64,000 bases of DNA from Vibrio gallaecicus (GCF_024347495.1 NZ_AP025490.1:2852001-2916000), one strand, 5' to 3'; counted from the stretch's first letter, positions 36,185-47,678 are shown. Translations and numbers: made by a program. The notes: generated from the sequence alone by a model not told the origin.

Positions 36185-37150
36185 ATGCTTGAAGCCATCG
36201 CGTTTCTAATTGTCGGTCTTGTTTTTTTAGTTTGGAGTGCAGATAAGCTTGTATATGGTGCTGCTGCTCTTGCTCGTAACGTAGGTATTTCACCTCTTGT
36301 TATTGGTATGACAATTTTAGCTATGGGTTCTTCAGCTCCTGAAATGATGGTTTCAGCTACCGCGGCTTTAGATGGAAAAACGGATACTGCGGTTGGTAAC
36401 GTTCTTGGTTCTAATATTGCAAATATCGCCCTTATATTAGGTATTACCGCTCTCATTAAACCGCTTTCAATCAGCTCTGGTGTTATTCGCAGAGAACTTC
36501 CCCTTATGATTGGTGTCACCTTATTAGCCGGTGCTCTATTATGGGATAATCACCTTGGTTTCTATGAAGGCGTTCTTTTGTTTGTGCTTTTTGCCGCATT
36601 CTTAATTGCTATGTTACAGATTAGCCGTAAAGAAAAAGTCAATGGCGATGCTTTTGTTGATGAGCAAGAATCAGAAGTCCCTGAAGGCGTAAGTAATCCA
36701 AAAGCCATTATGTGGGTAGTGATTGGTTTGATTATTCTTCCGCTAGCTGCCGACATGCTTGTCGATAACGCTGTGGTTATCGCAAAATACTTTGGTATGA
36801 GTGATCTAGTTATCGGTCTAACGATCATTGCTATTGGCACAAGTTTACCTGAATTAGCCGCTTCTCTAGCGGGTGTTATGAAGGGTGAAGACGACATGGC
36901 CGTAGGTAATATCATTGGTTCTAATGTATTCAACATCCTAGCGGTAATGGGCATCCCAGGTATATTAAACCCATCCATTCTCAGTGAATTTGCAATGGGT
37001 CGTGATTTTTGGGTCATGCTAGGCGTTTCTTTATTACTTGTACTTATGGCGCTTGGTAAATCTCGTAGCGTTAATCGTATAGAAGGTGGCATTCTAGTCA
37101 TACTGTTCCTTGCATACCAAGGTTACTTGCTAATGAATATGACGGCTTAA
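36185..37150 (+). CDS. yrbG: calcium/sodium antiporter, YrbG family
   Basis: A 321-aa inner-membrane protein of the CaCA superfamily with about ten membrane segments in two inverted halves. The alpha-repeat motifs are GSSAPEMMVSATAALDG (first half) and GTSLPELAASLAGVMKG with GNIIGSNVFNIL (second half). TAGGA lies before ATG. First gene of the rightward operon. Its physiological cation is not proven for E. coli YrbG. Confidence 0.93.
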   Translation: MLEAIAFLIVGLVFLVWSADKLVYGAAALARNVGISPLVIGMTILAMGSSAPEMMVSATAALDGKTDTAVGNVLGSNIANIALILGITALIKPLSISSGVIRRELPLMIGVTLLAGALLWDNHLGFYEGVLLFVLFAAFLIAMLQISRKEKVNGDAFVDEQESEVPEGVSNPKAIMWVVIGLIILPLAADMLVDNAVVIAKYFGMSDLVIGLTIIAIGTSLPELAASLAGVMKGEDDMAVGNIIGSNVFNILAVMGIPGILNPSILSEFAMGRDFWVMLGVSLLLVLMALGKSRSVNRIEGGILVILFLAYQGYLLMNMTA

Positions 37151-37195
37151 TCACGCCTTATACAACGAACAAAACCTAATTTTCTGGAGTATTTG

Positions 37196-38167
37196 ATGCC
37201 TAAGTCTTTCGATTATCGCAGTGTCGCTAAACAAGTATTAGAGACCGAGATTGCAGGTCTAACTCAACTGGAACAGTATTTTAATGACCAGTTTTGCCAA
37301 GCTTGTGAGCTTATCCTTAATAACAAAGGCAAAGTAGTTGTTATGGGGATGGGGAAATCTGGACACATAGGCAAAAAGATAGCGGCAACACTTGCCAGCA
37401 CCGGTACTTCAGCATTTTTTGTTCACCCAGGGGAAGCCGCTCATGGTGACCTTGGAATGATTGAGCCCGGTGATATTGTACTTGCCATCTCTAACTCCGG
37501 AGAGTCAGGAGAGATCTTGAGCCTTTTCCCTGTTCTTAAGCGGTTAGATATCCAAATATTGAGCATGACGGGCAAGCCAAACTCAAACATGGCAAAACTC
37601 GCAGATATTCATTTACAAATAACGGTTCCAGCAGAAGCTTGCCCACTTGGTTTAGCCCCAACAACAAGCACAACAGCCACACTGGTTATGGGAGATGCTC
37701 TTGCAGTTGCTTTGCTTCAAGCAAGAGGCTTCACTGCTGAAGACTTCGCCCTATCACACCCAGGTGGTGCGCTAGGCAGAAAGTTACTGTTAAAATTAGA
37801 AGACATCATGCATACGGGTGAAGCCCTGCCAGTTGTAGCTCCTGAAGCATTAGTTCGTGATGCCTTATTAGAAATTTCCCAAAAAGGCCTGGGGATGACT
37901 GCGATTGTTGATAACACAGGTAATATGGTCGGAATATTTACGGATGGAGATTTAAGACGCATCCTCGATAAGCGTATAGATATTCACACCACCGCCATCG
38001 GTGAAGTAATGACATCGAAGCCAACCGTAGCTGAGCCAAACATGCTAGCGGTTGAAGGTTTAAACCTTATGCAAGATAAAAGCATCAATGGTCTCATGTT
38101 GTGTCATGAAGGAAAGCTTGTCGGTGCGCTAAATATGCATGACCTATTAAAAGCAGGAGTAATGTAA
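37196..38167 (+). CDS. kdsD: arabinose-5-phosphate isomerase KdsD
   Basis: 323 aa (E. coli 328). It converts ribulose-5-P to arabinose-5-P for Kdo synthesis. The SIS domain covers about 30-180 (GMGKSGHIGKKIAATLASTGT, SNSGESGE) and two CBS domains cover about 205-320. I use the ATG at 37196, with TGGAG 9 nt upstream, rather than the preceding TTG. The stop overlaps the kdsC start (TAATG). Confidence 0.95.
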   Translation: MPKSFDYRSVAKQVLETEIAGLTQLEQYFNDQFCQACELILNNKGKVVVMGMGKSGHIGKKIAATLASTGTSAFFVHPGEAAHGDLGMIEPGDIVLAISNSGESGEILSLFPVLKRLDIQILSMTGKPNSNMAKLADIHLQITVPAEACPLGLAPTTSTTATLVMGDALAVALLQARGFTAEDFALSHPGGALGRKLLLKLEDIMHTGEALPVVAPEALVRDALLEISQKGLGMTAIVDNTGNMVGIFTDGDLRRILDKRIDIHTTAIGEVMTSKPTVAEPNMLAVEGLNLMQDKSINGLMLCHEGKLVGALNMHDLLKAGVM

Positions 38168-38724
38168 TGACTCAATCTGTTCAAACATTATATGGCGAAG
38201 TTGACGCTAACGTATTCAATATCGCAAAAGACATTAAGCTACTGATCTGCGACGTAGATGGTGTTTTTTCTGACGGTCGTATCTATATGGGAAATAATGG
38301 TGAGGAATTAAAAACCTTCCATACCCGTGATGGCTATGGTGTTAAATCTTTAATGAATGCTGGAATTGAAATCGCCATCATTACAGGTCGAAAATCACAA
38401 ATTGTCGAAAACAGAATGAACGCGCTTGGTATTAAGCTCATTTACCAAGGTCAAGATGACAAAGTAAAAGCTTACCAAGACATTTGCACCAAGTTATCGG
38501 TTGCACCGGAACACACTGGTTACATTGGGGATGACTTGATCGACTGGCCTGTCATGGAGCAGGTTGGTTTAAAGGTCTGTGTTGCCGATGGTCACCCTTT
38601 ATTAGCACAACGCGCTAACTACGTTACCAGTATTAACGGCGGTCATGGCGCGGTTCGCGAAGTCTGCGACCTGATCTTACAAGCAAGAAATGAACTTGAT
38701 CTGCATAAAGGCTTAAGCATATGA
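38167..38724 (+). CDS. kdsC: Kdo-8-phosphate phosphatase KdsC
   Basis: A 185-aa HAD-family phosphatase without a cap domain; a tetramer in relatives. The catalytic ICDVDGVFSDG has Asp29 and Asp31. The Lys and GDD motifs (DDKVKAY, GYIGDDLIDWPVM) follow. It releases Kdo from Kdo-8-P. It overlaps both neighbours by 1 and 4 nt. Confidence 0.96.
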   Translation: MTQSVQTLYGEVDANVFNIAKDIKLLICDVDGVFSDGRIYMGNNGEELKTFHTRDGYGVKSLMNAGIEIAIITGRKSQIVENRMNALGIKLIYQGQDDKVKAYQDICTKLSVAPEHTGYIGDDLIDWPVMEQVGLKVCVADGHPLLAQRANYVTSINGGHGAVREVCDLILQARNELDLHKGLSI

Positions 38725-39284
38725 CTTTGCCTCGTATTATCTATTTAATACTAGTCTTTGTGTGTTCTTGGTCAACATATTATTTGTATGATAAATCTCA
38801 GGGTCATACAATACAGGTCGCTCCAAATTTAGAATTGCCTATTTTTAGCGGAAAAAATCTAGACAACATTACCTATAACCAACAAGGCATACGCAGTTAC
38901 GAAATTGAATCGAGCCATTTAGAGTACTTTTCAAAAAGTGGCGATACTATTTTTGAAAACCCGGTTTTATCGGTCTTTCGAGATGGTCATACGATTGAAT
39001 GGCAAGTAACCGCAAGGCGTGCTGTTATGAGTGAAGAGCAAGAACTAACACTCTATGATAATGTTGCCATTAAGAACCTATTACCAGAAGCAAGCTTTGA
39101 TACAATGACAACTAACAAGCTTGCAATTGAGTTAACAAATCGAGATTTTAGATCAGAAACGGCAGTTCACATGATCGGTCCATTATTTGAAACAGAGGGA
39201 CAAGCTATGGAAGGTAATTTCGATAGCAATACTGCAACCCTCTTAAATACTGTCCAAGGTAGATATGAAACTCTTACACCTTAG
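38721..39284 (+). CDS. lptC: LPS export bitopic protein LptC
   Basis: A 187-aa inner-membrane protein with one N-terminal anchor (about 4-23) and a periplasmic beta-jellyroll. It receives LPS from LptB2FG and hands it to LptA. Its length is near E. coli LptC (191 aa). The ATGA overlap with kdsC indicates coupling. Confidence 0.95.
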   Translation: MTLPRIIYLILVFVCSWSTYYLYDKSQGHTIQVAPNLELPIFSGKNLDNITYNQQGIRSYEIESSHLEYFSKSGDTIFENPVLSVFRDGHTIEWQVTARRAVMSEEQELTLYDNVAIKNLLPEASFDTMTTNKLAIELTNRDFRSETAVHMIGPLFETEGQAMEGNFDSNTATLLNTVQGRYETLTP

Positions 39285-39759
39285 CCTACTTGCCTTTGCT
39301 TTTGCTTCACCTAACGCTTTAGCGTTAACTTCAGATACTGAGCAGCCTGTTTATATTGATTCAGACAGTCAGCAGCTTGATATGAAAAGTAATAAAGTCA
39401 CTTTTCAAGGCGATGTAAAGCTGAAGCAAGGCAGCATTAATATCAATGCCGATAAAATAGTTGTAACTCGAGATGCCACTACTGGTGAGATCGCTGCTAT
39501 TAATGCGTTTGGCATACCAGCGACATTTTCTCAGCTCACAGACGATGGGAAAACACTGGATGGGCAAGCCAATAATCTAAACTACCAGCTACAAACCGAT
39601 AAGTTAATCATGACTAAGAATGCGCAACTGTCCCAAGATGGAAATACCATTAGCGGTTCAAGTATTACTTATCAAATTTCGTCACAAAAGCTCGTTGCTG
39701 ATAGTGATAAAGATGAGCGAGTAACAACGGTATTACAGCCAACTCAAGTGAACAAATAA
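39265..39759 (+). CDS. lptA: periplasmic LPS-binding protein LptA
   Basis: 164 aa with a signal peptide (about 1-20, ALA cleavage). The OstA-like jellyroll (SDSQQLDMKSNKVTFQGDVKLKQGSININADKI) stacks into the periplasmic LPS bridge. It overlaps the 3' end of lptC by 20 nt in another frame; AAGG lies 5 nt before ATG inside lptC. Confidence 0.96.
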   Translation: MKLLHLSLLAFAFASPNALALTSDTEQPVYIDSDSQQLDMKSNKVTFQGDVKLKQGSININADKIVVTRDATTGEIAAINAFGIPATFSQLTDDGKTLDGQANNLNYQLQTDKLIMTKNAQLSQDGNTISGSSITYQISSQKLVADSDKDERVTTVLQPTQVNK

Positions 39760-39780
39760 CGGCGCAAGTGACCAATAATT

Positions 39781-40506
39781 ATGGCAATATTAAAAGCACA
39801 AAATCTCGCGAAAACATACAGTAAACGGAAAGTTGTCACTGATGTAAGCTTGCAAGTCGAGTCAGGGCAAATTGTCGGCTTACTCGGACCTAATGGTGCG
39901 GGTAAAACTACCTCTTTCTATATGATTGTAGGTCTGGTTGCTCGTGATGAAGGCACTATCAGCATTGATGATAATGACATCAGTATTTTGCCTATGCATA
40001 GCCGTTCGCGTTTAGGTATTGGTTATTTACCGCAAGAAGCATCCATATTCCGCAAGCTTTCAGTTGAACATAATATTATGTCGGTTCTTCAGACTCGTGA
40101 TGAACTGACTCATGAACAGCGACAAGATAAGCTTGAAGATCTTCTTGAAGAATTCCATATCCAACACATCAGAACCAGTGCAGGTATGGCGCTATCAGGT
40201 GGAGAACGACGCCGGGTTGAAATCGCAAGAGCACTTGCAGCAAACCCGCAGTTCATTTTACTTGATGAACCTTTCGCTGGTGTTGACCCAATCTCCGTCA
40301 TTGATATCAAAAAAATCATTGAGCATTTGCGAGATAGAGGCTTAGGCGTTCTCATTACTGACCATAACGTACGCGAAACATTAGACGTATGTGAAAAAGC
40401 ATACATCGTGAGCCAAGGCCATCTTATTGCTGAAGGAACACCTGAAGACGTTCTCAATAACGAACAAGTAAAACAAGTTTATCTAGGTGAACAATTCCGT
40501 CTATGA
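39781..40506 (+). CDS. lptB: LPS export ABC transporter ATPase LptB
   Basis: 241 aa, the E. coli length. Walker [10 protein letters not shown] at 36-44, signature LSGGE at 138-142, Walker B FILLDEP at 158-164. It is the dimeric motor for LptFG, encoded at 12.9-15.0 kb of this window. Confidence 0.97.
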   Translation: MAILKAQNLAKTYSKRKVVTDVSLQVESGQIVGLLGPNGAGKTTSFYMIVGLVARDEGTISIDDNDISILPMHSRSRLGIGYLPQEASIFRKLSVEHNIMSVLQTRDELTHEQRQDKLEDLLEEFHIQHIRTSAGMALSGGERRRVEIARALAANPQFILLDEPFAGVDPISVIDIKKIIEHLRDRGLGVLITDHNVRETLDVCEKAYIVSQGHLIAEGTPEDVLNNEQVKQVYLGEQFRL

Positions 40507-40561
40507 TTAGATAGAGAGCATCAAGAAAGTCTAAAAATAATAATTAGGTAAGTACTACTGA

Positions 40562-42034
40562 ATGAAACCCTCATTACAACTTAAGCTTGGCCAACAGTTA
40601 GCTATGACGCCTCAATTGCAGCAAGCCATTCGCTTGTTACAATTGTCGACTCTGGATTTACAGCAAGAAATTCAAGAAGCGTTAGAGTCAAACCCATTAC
40701 TTGATGTGGAAGAAGGTGGTGAAGATACGCCTTCAACTGATGACAAAGCCACAAGTGAAGCAAAGGAAAACTCAGCAGACACTCCAGAAGCAACATCTGA
40801 GCCCGACTTACCTGATAGCTCAGACCTTATCGAAAAATCTGAAATTGGTAATGAACTAGAAATAGATACTACCTGGGAAGATGTTTACACCTCCAATACA
40901 GGTAATACCGGTATTGCTATTGATGACGACATGCCAGTTTATCAAGGTGAAACAACCGAAAGCCTTCACGACTATTTATTATGGCAACTCGACCTAACCC
41001 CTTTTAGTGAAACCGACCGAACGATTGCTCTAGCGCTAATTGATGCCGTTGATGACCACGGCTACTTAACGGTTTCACTTGAAGATATTTTAGAAAGTTT
41101 CAATAGTGAAGAAGTTGAACTTGATGAGATCGAAGCCGTTCGTAAACGTGTTCAACAATTTGATCCTCTCGGTGTTGCATCCATAAATTTACAAGACTGT
41201 TTATTACTTCAACTGGCGACCTTCCCCGAAGAAACGCCTTGGTTGAATGAAGCTAAATTGGTTTTATCCAATCATATCGACCAACTTGGTAACCGAGACT
41301 ATAAGCTAGTTATTAAAGAAACTAAGCTAAAAGAAACAGAACTACGTGAAGTTCTGCAGCTGATTCAACAACTCGATCCAAGACCTGGCAGCAAAATCAC
41401 ACCCGATGAAACTGAATACGTTGTGCCAGATGTATCTGTATTTAAAGATCATGGCAAATGGCTAGTAACCATCAATCCAGACAGCATTCCTAAATTAAAA
41501 GTAAATCAGCAATATGCTCAATTGGGTAAAGGCAACAGTGCCGACAGTCAATACATACGCTCAAATTTACAAGAAGCAAAGTGGCTAATTAAAAGCCTAG
41601 AAAGCCGAAATGAAACTTTACTCAAAGTATCAAGGTGTATTGTTGAACATCAACATGGTTTCTTTGAATATGGTGAAGAAGCCATGAAACCAATGGTACT
41701 AAATGATGTGGCTTTAGATGTCGACATGCATGAATCTACGATCTCTCGAGTCACCACTCAAAAGTTCATGCATACCCCACGCGGCATCTTCGAACTAAAA
41801 TATTTCTTCTCTAGCCATGTCAGTACAGATAATGGCGGAGAGTGTTCATCTACAGCAATTCGCGCTTTAATCAAAAAGTTGGTGGCGGCTGAAAATACAG
41901 CCAAGCCTCTTAGCGATAGCAAAATTGCTGCCTTACTGGCTGACCAAGGAATTCAGGTAGCTAGACGGACGATAGCAAAATACCGTGAATCCCTGGGCAT
42001 TTCCCCCTCGAGTCAGCGTAAACGCCTGTTATAA
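40562..42034 (+). CDS. rpoN: RNA polymerase sigma-54 factor
   Basis: 490 aa. The Gln/Leu-rich region I ([21 protein letters not shown]) contacts activators. An acidic region II spans about 50-120. Then come the core-binding domain and the C-terminal RpoN box [10 protein letters not shown] at 467-476, which binds the -24 element. In vibrios it controls flagella, nitrogen use and quorum sensing (LuxO). It lies 55 nt after lptB. Confidence 0.98.
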   Translation: MKPSLQLKLGQQLAMTPQLQQAIRLLQLSTLDLQQEIQEALESNPLLDVEEGGEDTPSTDDKATSEAKENSADTPEATSEPDLPDSSDLIEKSEIGNELEIDTTWEDVYTSNTGNTGIAIDDDMPVYQGETTESLHDYLLWQLDLTPFSETDRTIALALIDAVDDHGYLTVSLEDILESFNSEEVELDEIEAVRKRVQQFDPLGVASINLQDCLLLQLATFPEETPWLNEAKLVLSNHIDQLGNRDYKLVIKETKLKETELREVLQLIQQLDPRPGSKITPDETEYVVPDVSVFKDHGKWLVTINPDSIPKLKVNQQYAQLGKGNSADSQYIRSNLQEAKWLIKSLESRNETLLKVSRCIVEHQHGFFEYGEEAMKPMVLNDVALDVDMHESTISRVTTQKFMHTPRGIFELKYFFSSHVSTDNGGECSSTAIRALIKKLVAAENTAKPLSDSKIAALLADQGIQVARRTIAKYRESLGISPSSQRKRLL

Positions 42035-42082
42035 GCTAGCTTAATTAGTTAAAACCAGGCACCCAAATGAAAAGGAAAGTCT

Positions 42083-42370
42083 ATGCAAATCAATATCCAA
42101 GGCCACCACGTTGATCTTACCGATTCAATGCAAGACTATGTTCACTCTAAATTCGAAAAACTTGAACGTTTCTTTGATCATATCAATAGCATTCAAGTTG
42201 TATTACGAGTTGAGAAAGTAAACCAAATTGCAGAAGCAACATTGCATGTCAATCAACATGACATCCATGCTACTGCGACCGATGAAAGCATGTATGCAGC
42301 TATAGATGCTTTAGTCGACAAACTCGTTCGCCAACTCAATAAGCACAAAGAAAAGTTAAGTAGTCACTAA
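42083..42370 (+). CDS. hpf: ribosome hibernation promoting factor, short form
   Basis: A 95-aa single-domain HPF (E. coli 95 aa). It binds the 30S decoding region and promotes 100S dimers in stationary phase. MQINIQGHHVDLTDSMQDYV and the AEATLHVNQHDIHATATDESMYAAID block are family marks. AAGGAAA precedes ATG. Two nt separate its stop from ptsN. Confidence 0.95.
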   Translation: MQINIQGHHVDLTDSMQDYVHSKFEKLERFFDHINSIQVVLRVEKVNQIAEATLHVNQHDIHATATDESMYAAIDALVDKLVRQLNKHKEKLSSH

Positions 42371-42371
42371 C

Positions 42372-42830
42372 ATGCAATTAAGCGAAGTACTTTCATTGAA
42401 CTGCACCAAAAGTGCAGTTCAATGCACCAGTAAAAAAAGAGCCCTAGAGCTAATCAGCCAAATAGCAGCAGAAAACAGTGGGCAAGATTCTACTGAACTT
42501 TTTGAATGCATGCTCAGCCGTGAAAAAATGGGTAGTACAGGCATTGGTAATGGTATCGCCATTCCACATGCGCGTATGAATGCTAGCGATAAAGCCATCG
42601 CTGTTTTATTACAATGCCAAGATCCTATCGAGTTTGATGCTATCGATAACCGACCTGTAGATCTTTTATTTGCACTGCTAGTTCCCAGTGAACAATGTAA
42701 GGAGCACCTCAAAACGCTTTCTTGCATGGCAGAAAGGCTCAATGATAAACAAACCTTGAAACAGCTCCGCAACGCCCAGAGCGATCAAGAGCTTTATGAG
42801 ATCATGACTAATGTGCAAACCTGCGAGTGA
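42372..42830 (+). CDS. ptsN: PTS IIA-like nitrogen regulatory protein PtsN
   Basis: A 152-aa EIIA-Ntr. The phosphorylated His66 lies in [11 protein letters not shown]. It takes phosphate from NPr and in relatives regulates K+ transport and sensor kinases. The 3' end just precedes rapZ. Confidence 0.95.
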   Translation: MQLSEVLSLNCTKSAVQCTSKKRALELISQIAAENSGQDSTELFECMLSREKMGSTGIGNGIAIPHARMNASDKAIAVLLQCQDPIEFDAIDNRPVDLLFALLVPSEQCKEHLKTLSCMAERLNDKQTLKQLRNAQSDQELYEIMTNVQTCE

Positions 42831-42834
42831 TAAG

Positions 42835-43698
42835 ATGAGATTAATCGTTGTTAGCGGTCAGTCTGGTGCAGGAAAAAGTGTGGCGCTTCGTGTTTTAGAA
42901 GACTTAGGCTATTACTGCGTTGATAACTTGCCTGTTGCTCTGCTTAGTGCCTTTGTTTCTTCCATCAAAGACAGTAACCAAAACGTAGCGGTCAGTATTG
43001 ATATCCGTAACTTGCCTAAAGAGCCGACATTAGTTTCTGACGCTCTCGACCAGATAAAGGCATCGAACGACATAGATGTCGATGTTCTATTTTTAGATGC
43101 AGACAAAACAACCTTACTCAAACGCTACAGCGAAACACGCCGTATTCACCCGTTATCACTCAGCTCTGAAAAGCTTTCTCTTGATCAAGCTATTGAACTT
43201 GAAAAAACACTTCTATCTCCACTCATTGAGCAAGCTAACCTCGTTTTAGATAGCAGTAATCAAACCCTCTATGAGTTAAGCGAAACCGTTCGTTTCAAAA
43301 TTGAAGGCAAAGAAAAACAAGATCTCATCATAGTATTTCAATCGTTTGGATTTAAATATGGTCTTCCAAGCGACGCTGATTATGTCTTCGATGTTCGATT
43401 CTTACCAAATCCACATTGGGAACCGGCTTTACGTCCAATGACAGGTCTCGATGCTCCCATCCATTCATTTCTCGAAAAACACAAAGAAGTGATTGAACTC
43501 AAACAGCAGATCCAAGGCTTTGTTGAGCAGTGGTTGCCTATGTTAGAGAAAAACAACCGCAGCTACTTAACCGTCGCGATAGGTTGCACTGGTGGTAAAC
43601 ACCGTTCGGTCTACCTAACTCAAAAAATTGGTGAGTACTTCTCTGAACTCGGTCATCAAGTACAGATCAGACACGCCTCTTTAGAAAAAAACAAATAG
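42835..43698 (+). CDS. rapZ: RNase adapter protein RapZ
   Basis: 287 aa. Walker A GQSGAGKS at 8-15, Walker B-like VDVLFLDAD, and the C-terminal RNA-binding domain with [20 protein letters not shown]. coli RapZ guides RNase E to the GlmZ sRNA and senses glucosamine-6-P. I use the ATG at 42835, the E. coli-like start; a GTG 24 nt upstream overlaps ptsN. Confidence 0.96.
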   Translation: MRLIVVSGQSGAGKSVALRVLEDLGYYCVDNLPVALLSAFVSSIKDSNQNVAVSIDIRNLPKEPTLVSDALDQIKASNDIDVDVLFLDADKTTLLKRYSETRRIHPLSLSSEKLSLDQAIELEKTLLSPLIEQANLVLDSSNQTLYELSETVRFKIEGKEKQDLIIVFQSFGFKYGLPSDADYVFDVRFLPNPHWEPALRPMTGLDAPIHSFLEKHKEVIELKQQIQGFVEQWLPMLEKNNRSYLTVAIGCTGGKHRSVYLTQKIGEYFSELGHQVQIRHASLEKNK

Positions 43699-43707
43699 AG
43701 ACTAAGC

Positions 43708-43983
43708 ATGGAACTCACGCGAACCGTATTAATACAAAATCGACTTGGTTTACATGCGAGAGCCGCAGTAAAGCTTGTCGAATTGGCACAGAGCTATACT
43801 GCGACCATTACCGTCCATAGCGAAGAAGACAAGACGGCTACAGCAGACAGCGTGATGGGACTCTTAATGCTAGAATCAGCTCAAGGGCAGAACATCACAA
43901 TTCAGGCATCAGGAGTCGATGCTCAAGAAGCGTTGGATGCAGTTTGTCATTTAATTGAAGATAAATTTGATGAGGGTGAGTAG
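43708..43983 (+). CDS. npr: phosphocarrier protein NPr
   Basis: A 91-aa HPr-like protein. The phospho-acceptor His16 lies in [10 protein letters not shown], with the HPr helix motif [17 protein letters not shown]. It carries phosphate from EI-Ntr (PtsP, not in the window) to PtsN. Last clear gene of the rpoN cluster. Confidence 0.95.
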   Translation: MELTRTVLIQNRLGLHARAAVKLVELAQSYTATITVHSEEDKTATADSVMGLLMLESAQGQNITIQASGVDAQEALDAVCHLIEDKFDEGE

Positions 43984-44141
43984 CCCCATTTTTTCTATGC
44001 ATTTACATCCCGTCAGCTCCTTCATATTCGCACTTCAATTATTCTCAATTTAATTCCCTAACGTAATAAGTTCTTATTAAATAAGGGCTAGAATTAAGTT
44101 ACTATTCGAAACACTGTAATAATAACGACTTAGGGGGCAGA

Positions 44142-45497
44142 ATGGCCGAACAACTAGAATTTGACCAAGCTCACCAAACCCTACAAGAAGTCAGCGAAGC
44201 CTTAGAAAACGGTCGTTTTGTCCATGTACGTCGACAACTTCAGGATATGGAACCTGAAGATATCGCACACCTTTTAGAAGCATCTCCGCGAAAAAGTCGT
44301 GAAGTACTTTGGCAACTCACAGACCCTGAAGACTACGGTGAAATTCTTGATGAACTTAACGAAGACGTAAAAGATGCGTTGGTGTCAAAAATGGCACCCG
44401 AAACGCTCGCAGAAGCAACTGAAGGTATGGAGACCGACGATGTTGCCTACGTACTTCGAAGCTTACCTGATGATGTATCTCGTGAAGTCCTATCTCAAAT
44501 GGACTCGGTTGATCGAGCTCTTGTCGAAACCGCACTGTCTTACCCGGAAGATTCTGCAGGCGCATTGATGAACACCGATGTTGTCACCATCCGTGGTGAT
44601 GTCGATATCGATGTTGTACTTCGTTATATGCGAATGCGCGGTGAATTGCCTGATGCAACAGATGCTCTTTATGTCATCGATGAAGACAATCGACTAATCG
44701 GTAATTTATCTATTACGGCACTGATTACCACTCAGCCTGATGTTCAAGTTTCTGAAGTCATGGAGAATGCCGACGAAGCCATTGCCGTTGAAACTAGCGC
44801 GTCTGATATCGCCAGCCTTTTTGAACGTCGAAATTGGGTTTCAGCTCCAGTTGTAGATGAAAATCAGCACCTAGTCGGTCGTATTACGATCGATGACGTT
44901 GTCGACGTAATTCGTGAAGATGCCGAGCACTCCATGATGAGTATGGCGGGTATGGATGATGACGAAGATACCTTTGCACCAGTAGTAAAATCAGCACGTC
45001 GTCGAAGCGTCTGGTTAGGTGCAAACGTACTTGCTGCCCTTGCTGCTGCTTCTGTTTCCAATATGTTTGAAGCCACTTTAGATCAGATGGCTGCCATTGC
45101 CGTATTGATGACGATTGTACCTTCTATGGGTGGCGTTGCGGGTAACCAAACGGTCGCGCTAGTGATCCGTGGTTTAGCTCTGGGTCACATCGGTGACAGT
45201 AACAAACGTGAACTACTGCTAAAAGAAGCGGCAATTGGTTTTCTAAACGGTGTACTTTGGGCTGTGATCATTGGTGGTATTGTGGTTGCTTGGAAAGGTA
45301 ACTGGATACTGGGCGGGATCATCTCCGCGGCAATGATGACCAATTTAATTGTTGCAGGCATAGCAGGGGTAACAATTCCTGTCATGCTAAAGAAAATGAA
45401 TATCGACCCCGCACTCGCAGGTGGTATGGCGCTTACAACAGTGACTGATGTGATTGGCTTATCGGTATTCCTAGGGTTAGCAACGATTCTTATCTAA
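44142..45497 (+). CDS. mgtE: magnesium transporter MgtE
   Basis: A 451-aa dimeric Mg2+ channel. An N domain (about 20-130, superhelical) and two CBS domains (about 135-255) sense cytosolic Mg2+. Five C-terminal membrane segments (about 285-451) include the pore motif PSMGGVAGNQTVALVIRG. GGGGGC precedes ATG. It lies 158 nt after npr, so it may have its own promoter. Confidence 0.96.
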   Translation: MAEQLEFDQAHQTLQEVSEALENGRFVHVRRQLQDMEPEDIAHLLEASPRKSREVLWQLTDPEDYGEILDELNEDVKDALVSKMAPETLAEATEGMETDDVAYVLRSLPDDVSREVLSQMDSVDRALVETALSYPEDSAGALMNTDVVTIRGDVDIDVVLRYMRMRGELPDATDALYVIDEDNRLIGNLSITALITTQPDVQVSEVMENADEAIAVETSASDIASLFERRNWVSAPVVDENQHLVGRITIDDVVDVIREDAEHSMMSMAGMDDDEDTFAPVVKSARRRSVWLGANVLAALAAASVSNMFEATLDQMAAIAVLMTIVPSMGGVAGNQTVALVIRGLALGHIGDSNKRELLLKEAAIGFLNGVLWAVIIGGIVVAWKGNWILGGIISAAMMTNLIVAGIAGVTIPVMLKKMNIDPALAGGMALTTVTDVIGLSVFLGLATILI

Positions 45498-45616
45498 ATT
45501 TATCGTACTTGGCTCATCTATCTAGCTGAGCCATTTAACTCGTTCATTTAGAGAATGCACTTAAGGCAATACTAAGTTTTAAATATTAATAAACAAGCAC
45601 TTAATACCAAACACAA

Positions 45617-45642
45617 AAAAGGGAGCATAATCGCTCCCTTTT
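45617..45642. terminator. bidirectional terminator between mgtE and pmbA
   Basis: Perfect hairpin aaaagggagc-ataatc-gctccctttt with A/T runs, shared by convergent genes. Confidence 0.9.
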
Positions 45643-45662
45643 CTTTATTTAAAGTTTCTAAC

Positions 45663-47006
45663 TTACTCGCCAGCAACCTTCATTGATTCCAATAAAATAG
45701 AACCTGTTTGTATTTGTGAACGCGTTTCCACGTCATTACCCACAGCGACTATTTGGGTGAACATGTCTTTTAAATTACCCGCAATCGTTACTTCTGATAC
45801 TGGATATTGAATCTCACCGTTTTCTACCCAGAAACCAGCAGCGCCACGAGAATAATCGCCTGTCACTGTATTCACGCCCTGCCCCATTACTTCTGTAACA
45901 AGGAAGCCAGTACCCAGTTCTTTAAGCATTTGCTCAAAGTTCTGACCTGTCGATTTAACAAACCAGTTATGAATACCACCAGCGTGACCTGTTGAAGTCA
46001 TATCCATTTTACGCGCAGCGTAGCTTGTCAGTAGATAAGTCGCTAACACACCGTCAGTAATAATCTCACGGTCTTGAGTGAAGACGCCTTCACTATCGAA
46101 GGGGCTAGAAGCTAAGCCGCGTAATACATGTGGCTTTTCAGAAATGTTAAACCACTCTGGTAAAATTTGTTTGCCTAGGTGATCCAATAAGAATGAAGAC
46201 TTGCGATATAGATTGCCACCACTGATAGCCATCACTAAATGACCAACTAGACCTGTTGCAACATCAGGAGCAAACATTATCGGGTATTTACCTGTAGCGA
46301 GCTTTCTTGCATCTAAACGGCTAACGGTTTTTTCTGCCGCTTCTTGACCAACACGCTCAGGCGTCCACAAATCATCACGGTGACGAGCAAGCGTATAGCT
46401 GTAGTCTCGTTCCATTTCGCCATTTGCACCTTCACCAATCACACAACAGCTCGTGCTGTGACGACTTGAAGCATAGCTTGCTAATAATCCATGGCTATTA
46501 CCATAAACCTTCACGCCATAATGGCTATCGTAGCTTGCACCATCACTTTGCTTAATTTTGTCACTATAAGCTAAAGCTTGTCTTTCAGCTGCAATCGCAA
46601 TTTCAGCGGCAACATCAGGATTAGGTTCATCAGGGTGGAATAAATCAAGATCTGGAATCTCTTGAACCATTAATTCTTTCGGTGCAGGACCTGCATATGG
46701 GTCTTCAGAAGTGTACTGAGCAATATCTAATGCAGCAGCAACAGTCTGAGCGATAGCTTTTTCACTAAGATCAGATGTTGATGCGCTGCCTTTCTTCTGA
46801 CCGCGATAAACAGTAATACCAAGCGCACCATCACTATTAAATTCAACGTTTTCCACTTCACACATGCGAGTAGAAACACTTAATCCCGTTGATTTAGTTA
46901 TTGCGACTTCAGCTGCGTCTGAGCTGACTGATGCCATGTCTAATGCTTTCGCTACTGCGGCTTCTAACTCAACACGTTGCTGAGCGACTTGCTGTTTCAC
47001 ATCCAT
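45663..47006 (-). CDS. pmbA: metalloprotease subunit PmbA (TldE)
   Basis: 447 aa (E. coli about 450). TldE partners TldD in a heterodimeric zinc protease that matures microcin B17 and CcdA; TldE lacks the zinc motif itself. Conserved blocks are [42 protein letters not shown] and [24 protein letters not shown] start at MDVKQQ by family comparison. tldD is not in the window. Confidence 0.94.
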   Translation of the reverse strand: MDVKQQVAQQRVELEAAVAKALDMASVSSDAAEVAITKSTGLSVSTRMCEVENVEFNSDGALGITVYRGQKKGSASTSDLSEKAIAQTVAAALDIAQYTSEDPYAGPAPKELMVQEIPDLDLFHPDEPNPDVAAEIAIAAERQALAYSDKIKQSDGASYDSHYGVKVYGNSHGLLASYASSRHSTSCCVIGEGANGEMERDYSYTLARHRDDLWTPERVGQEAAEKTVSRLDARKLATGKYPIMFAPDVATGLVGHLVMAISGGNLYRKSSFLLDHLGKQILPEWFNISEKPHVLRGLASSPFDSEGVFTQDREIITDGVLATYLLTSYAARKMDMTSTGHAGGIHNWFVKSTGQNFEQMLKELGTGFLVTEVMGQGVNTVTGDYSRGAAGFWVENGEIQYPVSEVTIAGNLKDMFTQIVAVGNDVETRSQIQTGSILLESMKVAGE

Positions 47007-47123
47007 ATCTAATCTAATTTTAAGTATCAATATTCGTTAGGATAACAAGAATTTCGCATTCTCCCCAAGATTCTTGCTAAAATAGGCGTATATTCGTTTG
47101 AGATAGTGATATAGGCAGAAAAG

Positions 47124-47648
47124 ATGGCTCGCAAAAACCAAAAAGCCCCATGGGAACCAGAAGAAGAAATCATCTGGGTAAGTAAGACAGAAATGAAAAC
47201 GGACATGGACGCCCTGCAAAAGCTGGGAGAAGAGCTTGTTGAATTAAAGCCTTCGATTCTTGATAAGTTTCCTTTGTCTGAAGATCTGGCTTTAGCGATT
47301 AAAGATGCACAGCGCTTTAAGAACGAAGCAAAGCGACGTCAACTTCAATACATTGGTAAAGTAATGCGCAATGTAGATCCTGAGCCAATTCAAGCTGCTT
47401 TAGATAAGATTCGCAACAAACACTCTCAAGCAACAGTTGAACTGCACAAACTAGAACAACTGCGTGACCGCGTTGTTGCTGAAGGCGATAAAGCTATTTC
47501 AGAAGTGATGGACATGTACCCTGAAGCAGACCGTCAGCGTCTTCGCCAGCTCGCTCGCCAAGCTAACAAAGAGAAATCAGCGAATAAGCCAGCCAAGTCT
47601 TCTCGTGAGATTTTCCAAATCTTAAAAGAGTTAAAGCTAGGCGACTAA
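47124..47648 (+). CDS. darP: ribosome-associated protein DarP (YjgA)
   Basis: A 174-aa basic protein of the YjgA family, now known as a late factor in 50S subunit assembly. Family marks are the [25 protein letters not shown] start and the [12 protein letters not shown] block. Divergent from pmbA across 117 bp, as in E. coli and V. cholerae. Confidence 0.93.
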   Translation: MARKNQKAPWEPEEEIIWVSKTEMKTDMDALQKLGEELVELKPSILDKFPLSEDLALAIKDAQRFKNEAKRRQLQYIGKVMRNVDPEPIQAALDKIRNKHSQATVELHKLEQLRDRVVAEGDKAISEVMDMYPEADRQRLRQLARQANKEKSANKPAKSSREIFQILKELKLGD

Positions 47649-47678
47649 CCTTCGCCCCTCTTTACTCAGAAAGATAAT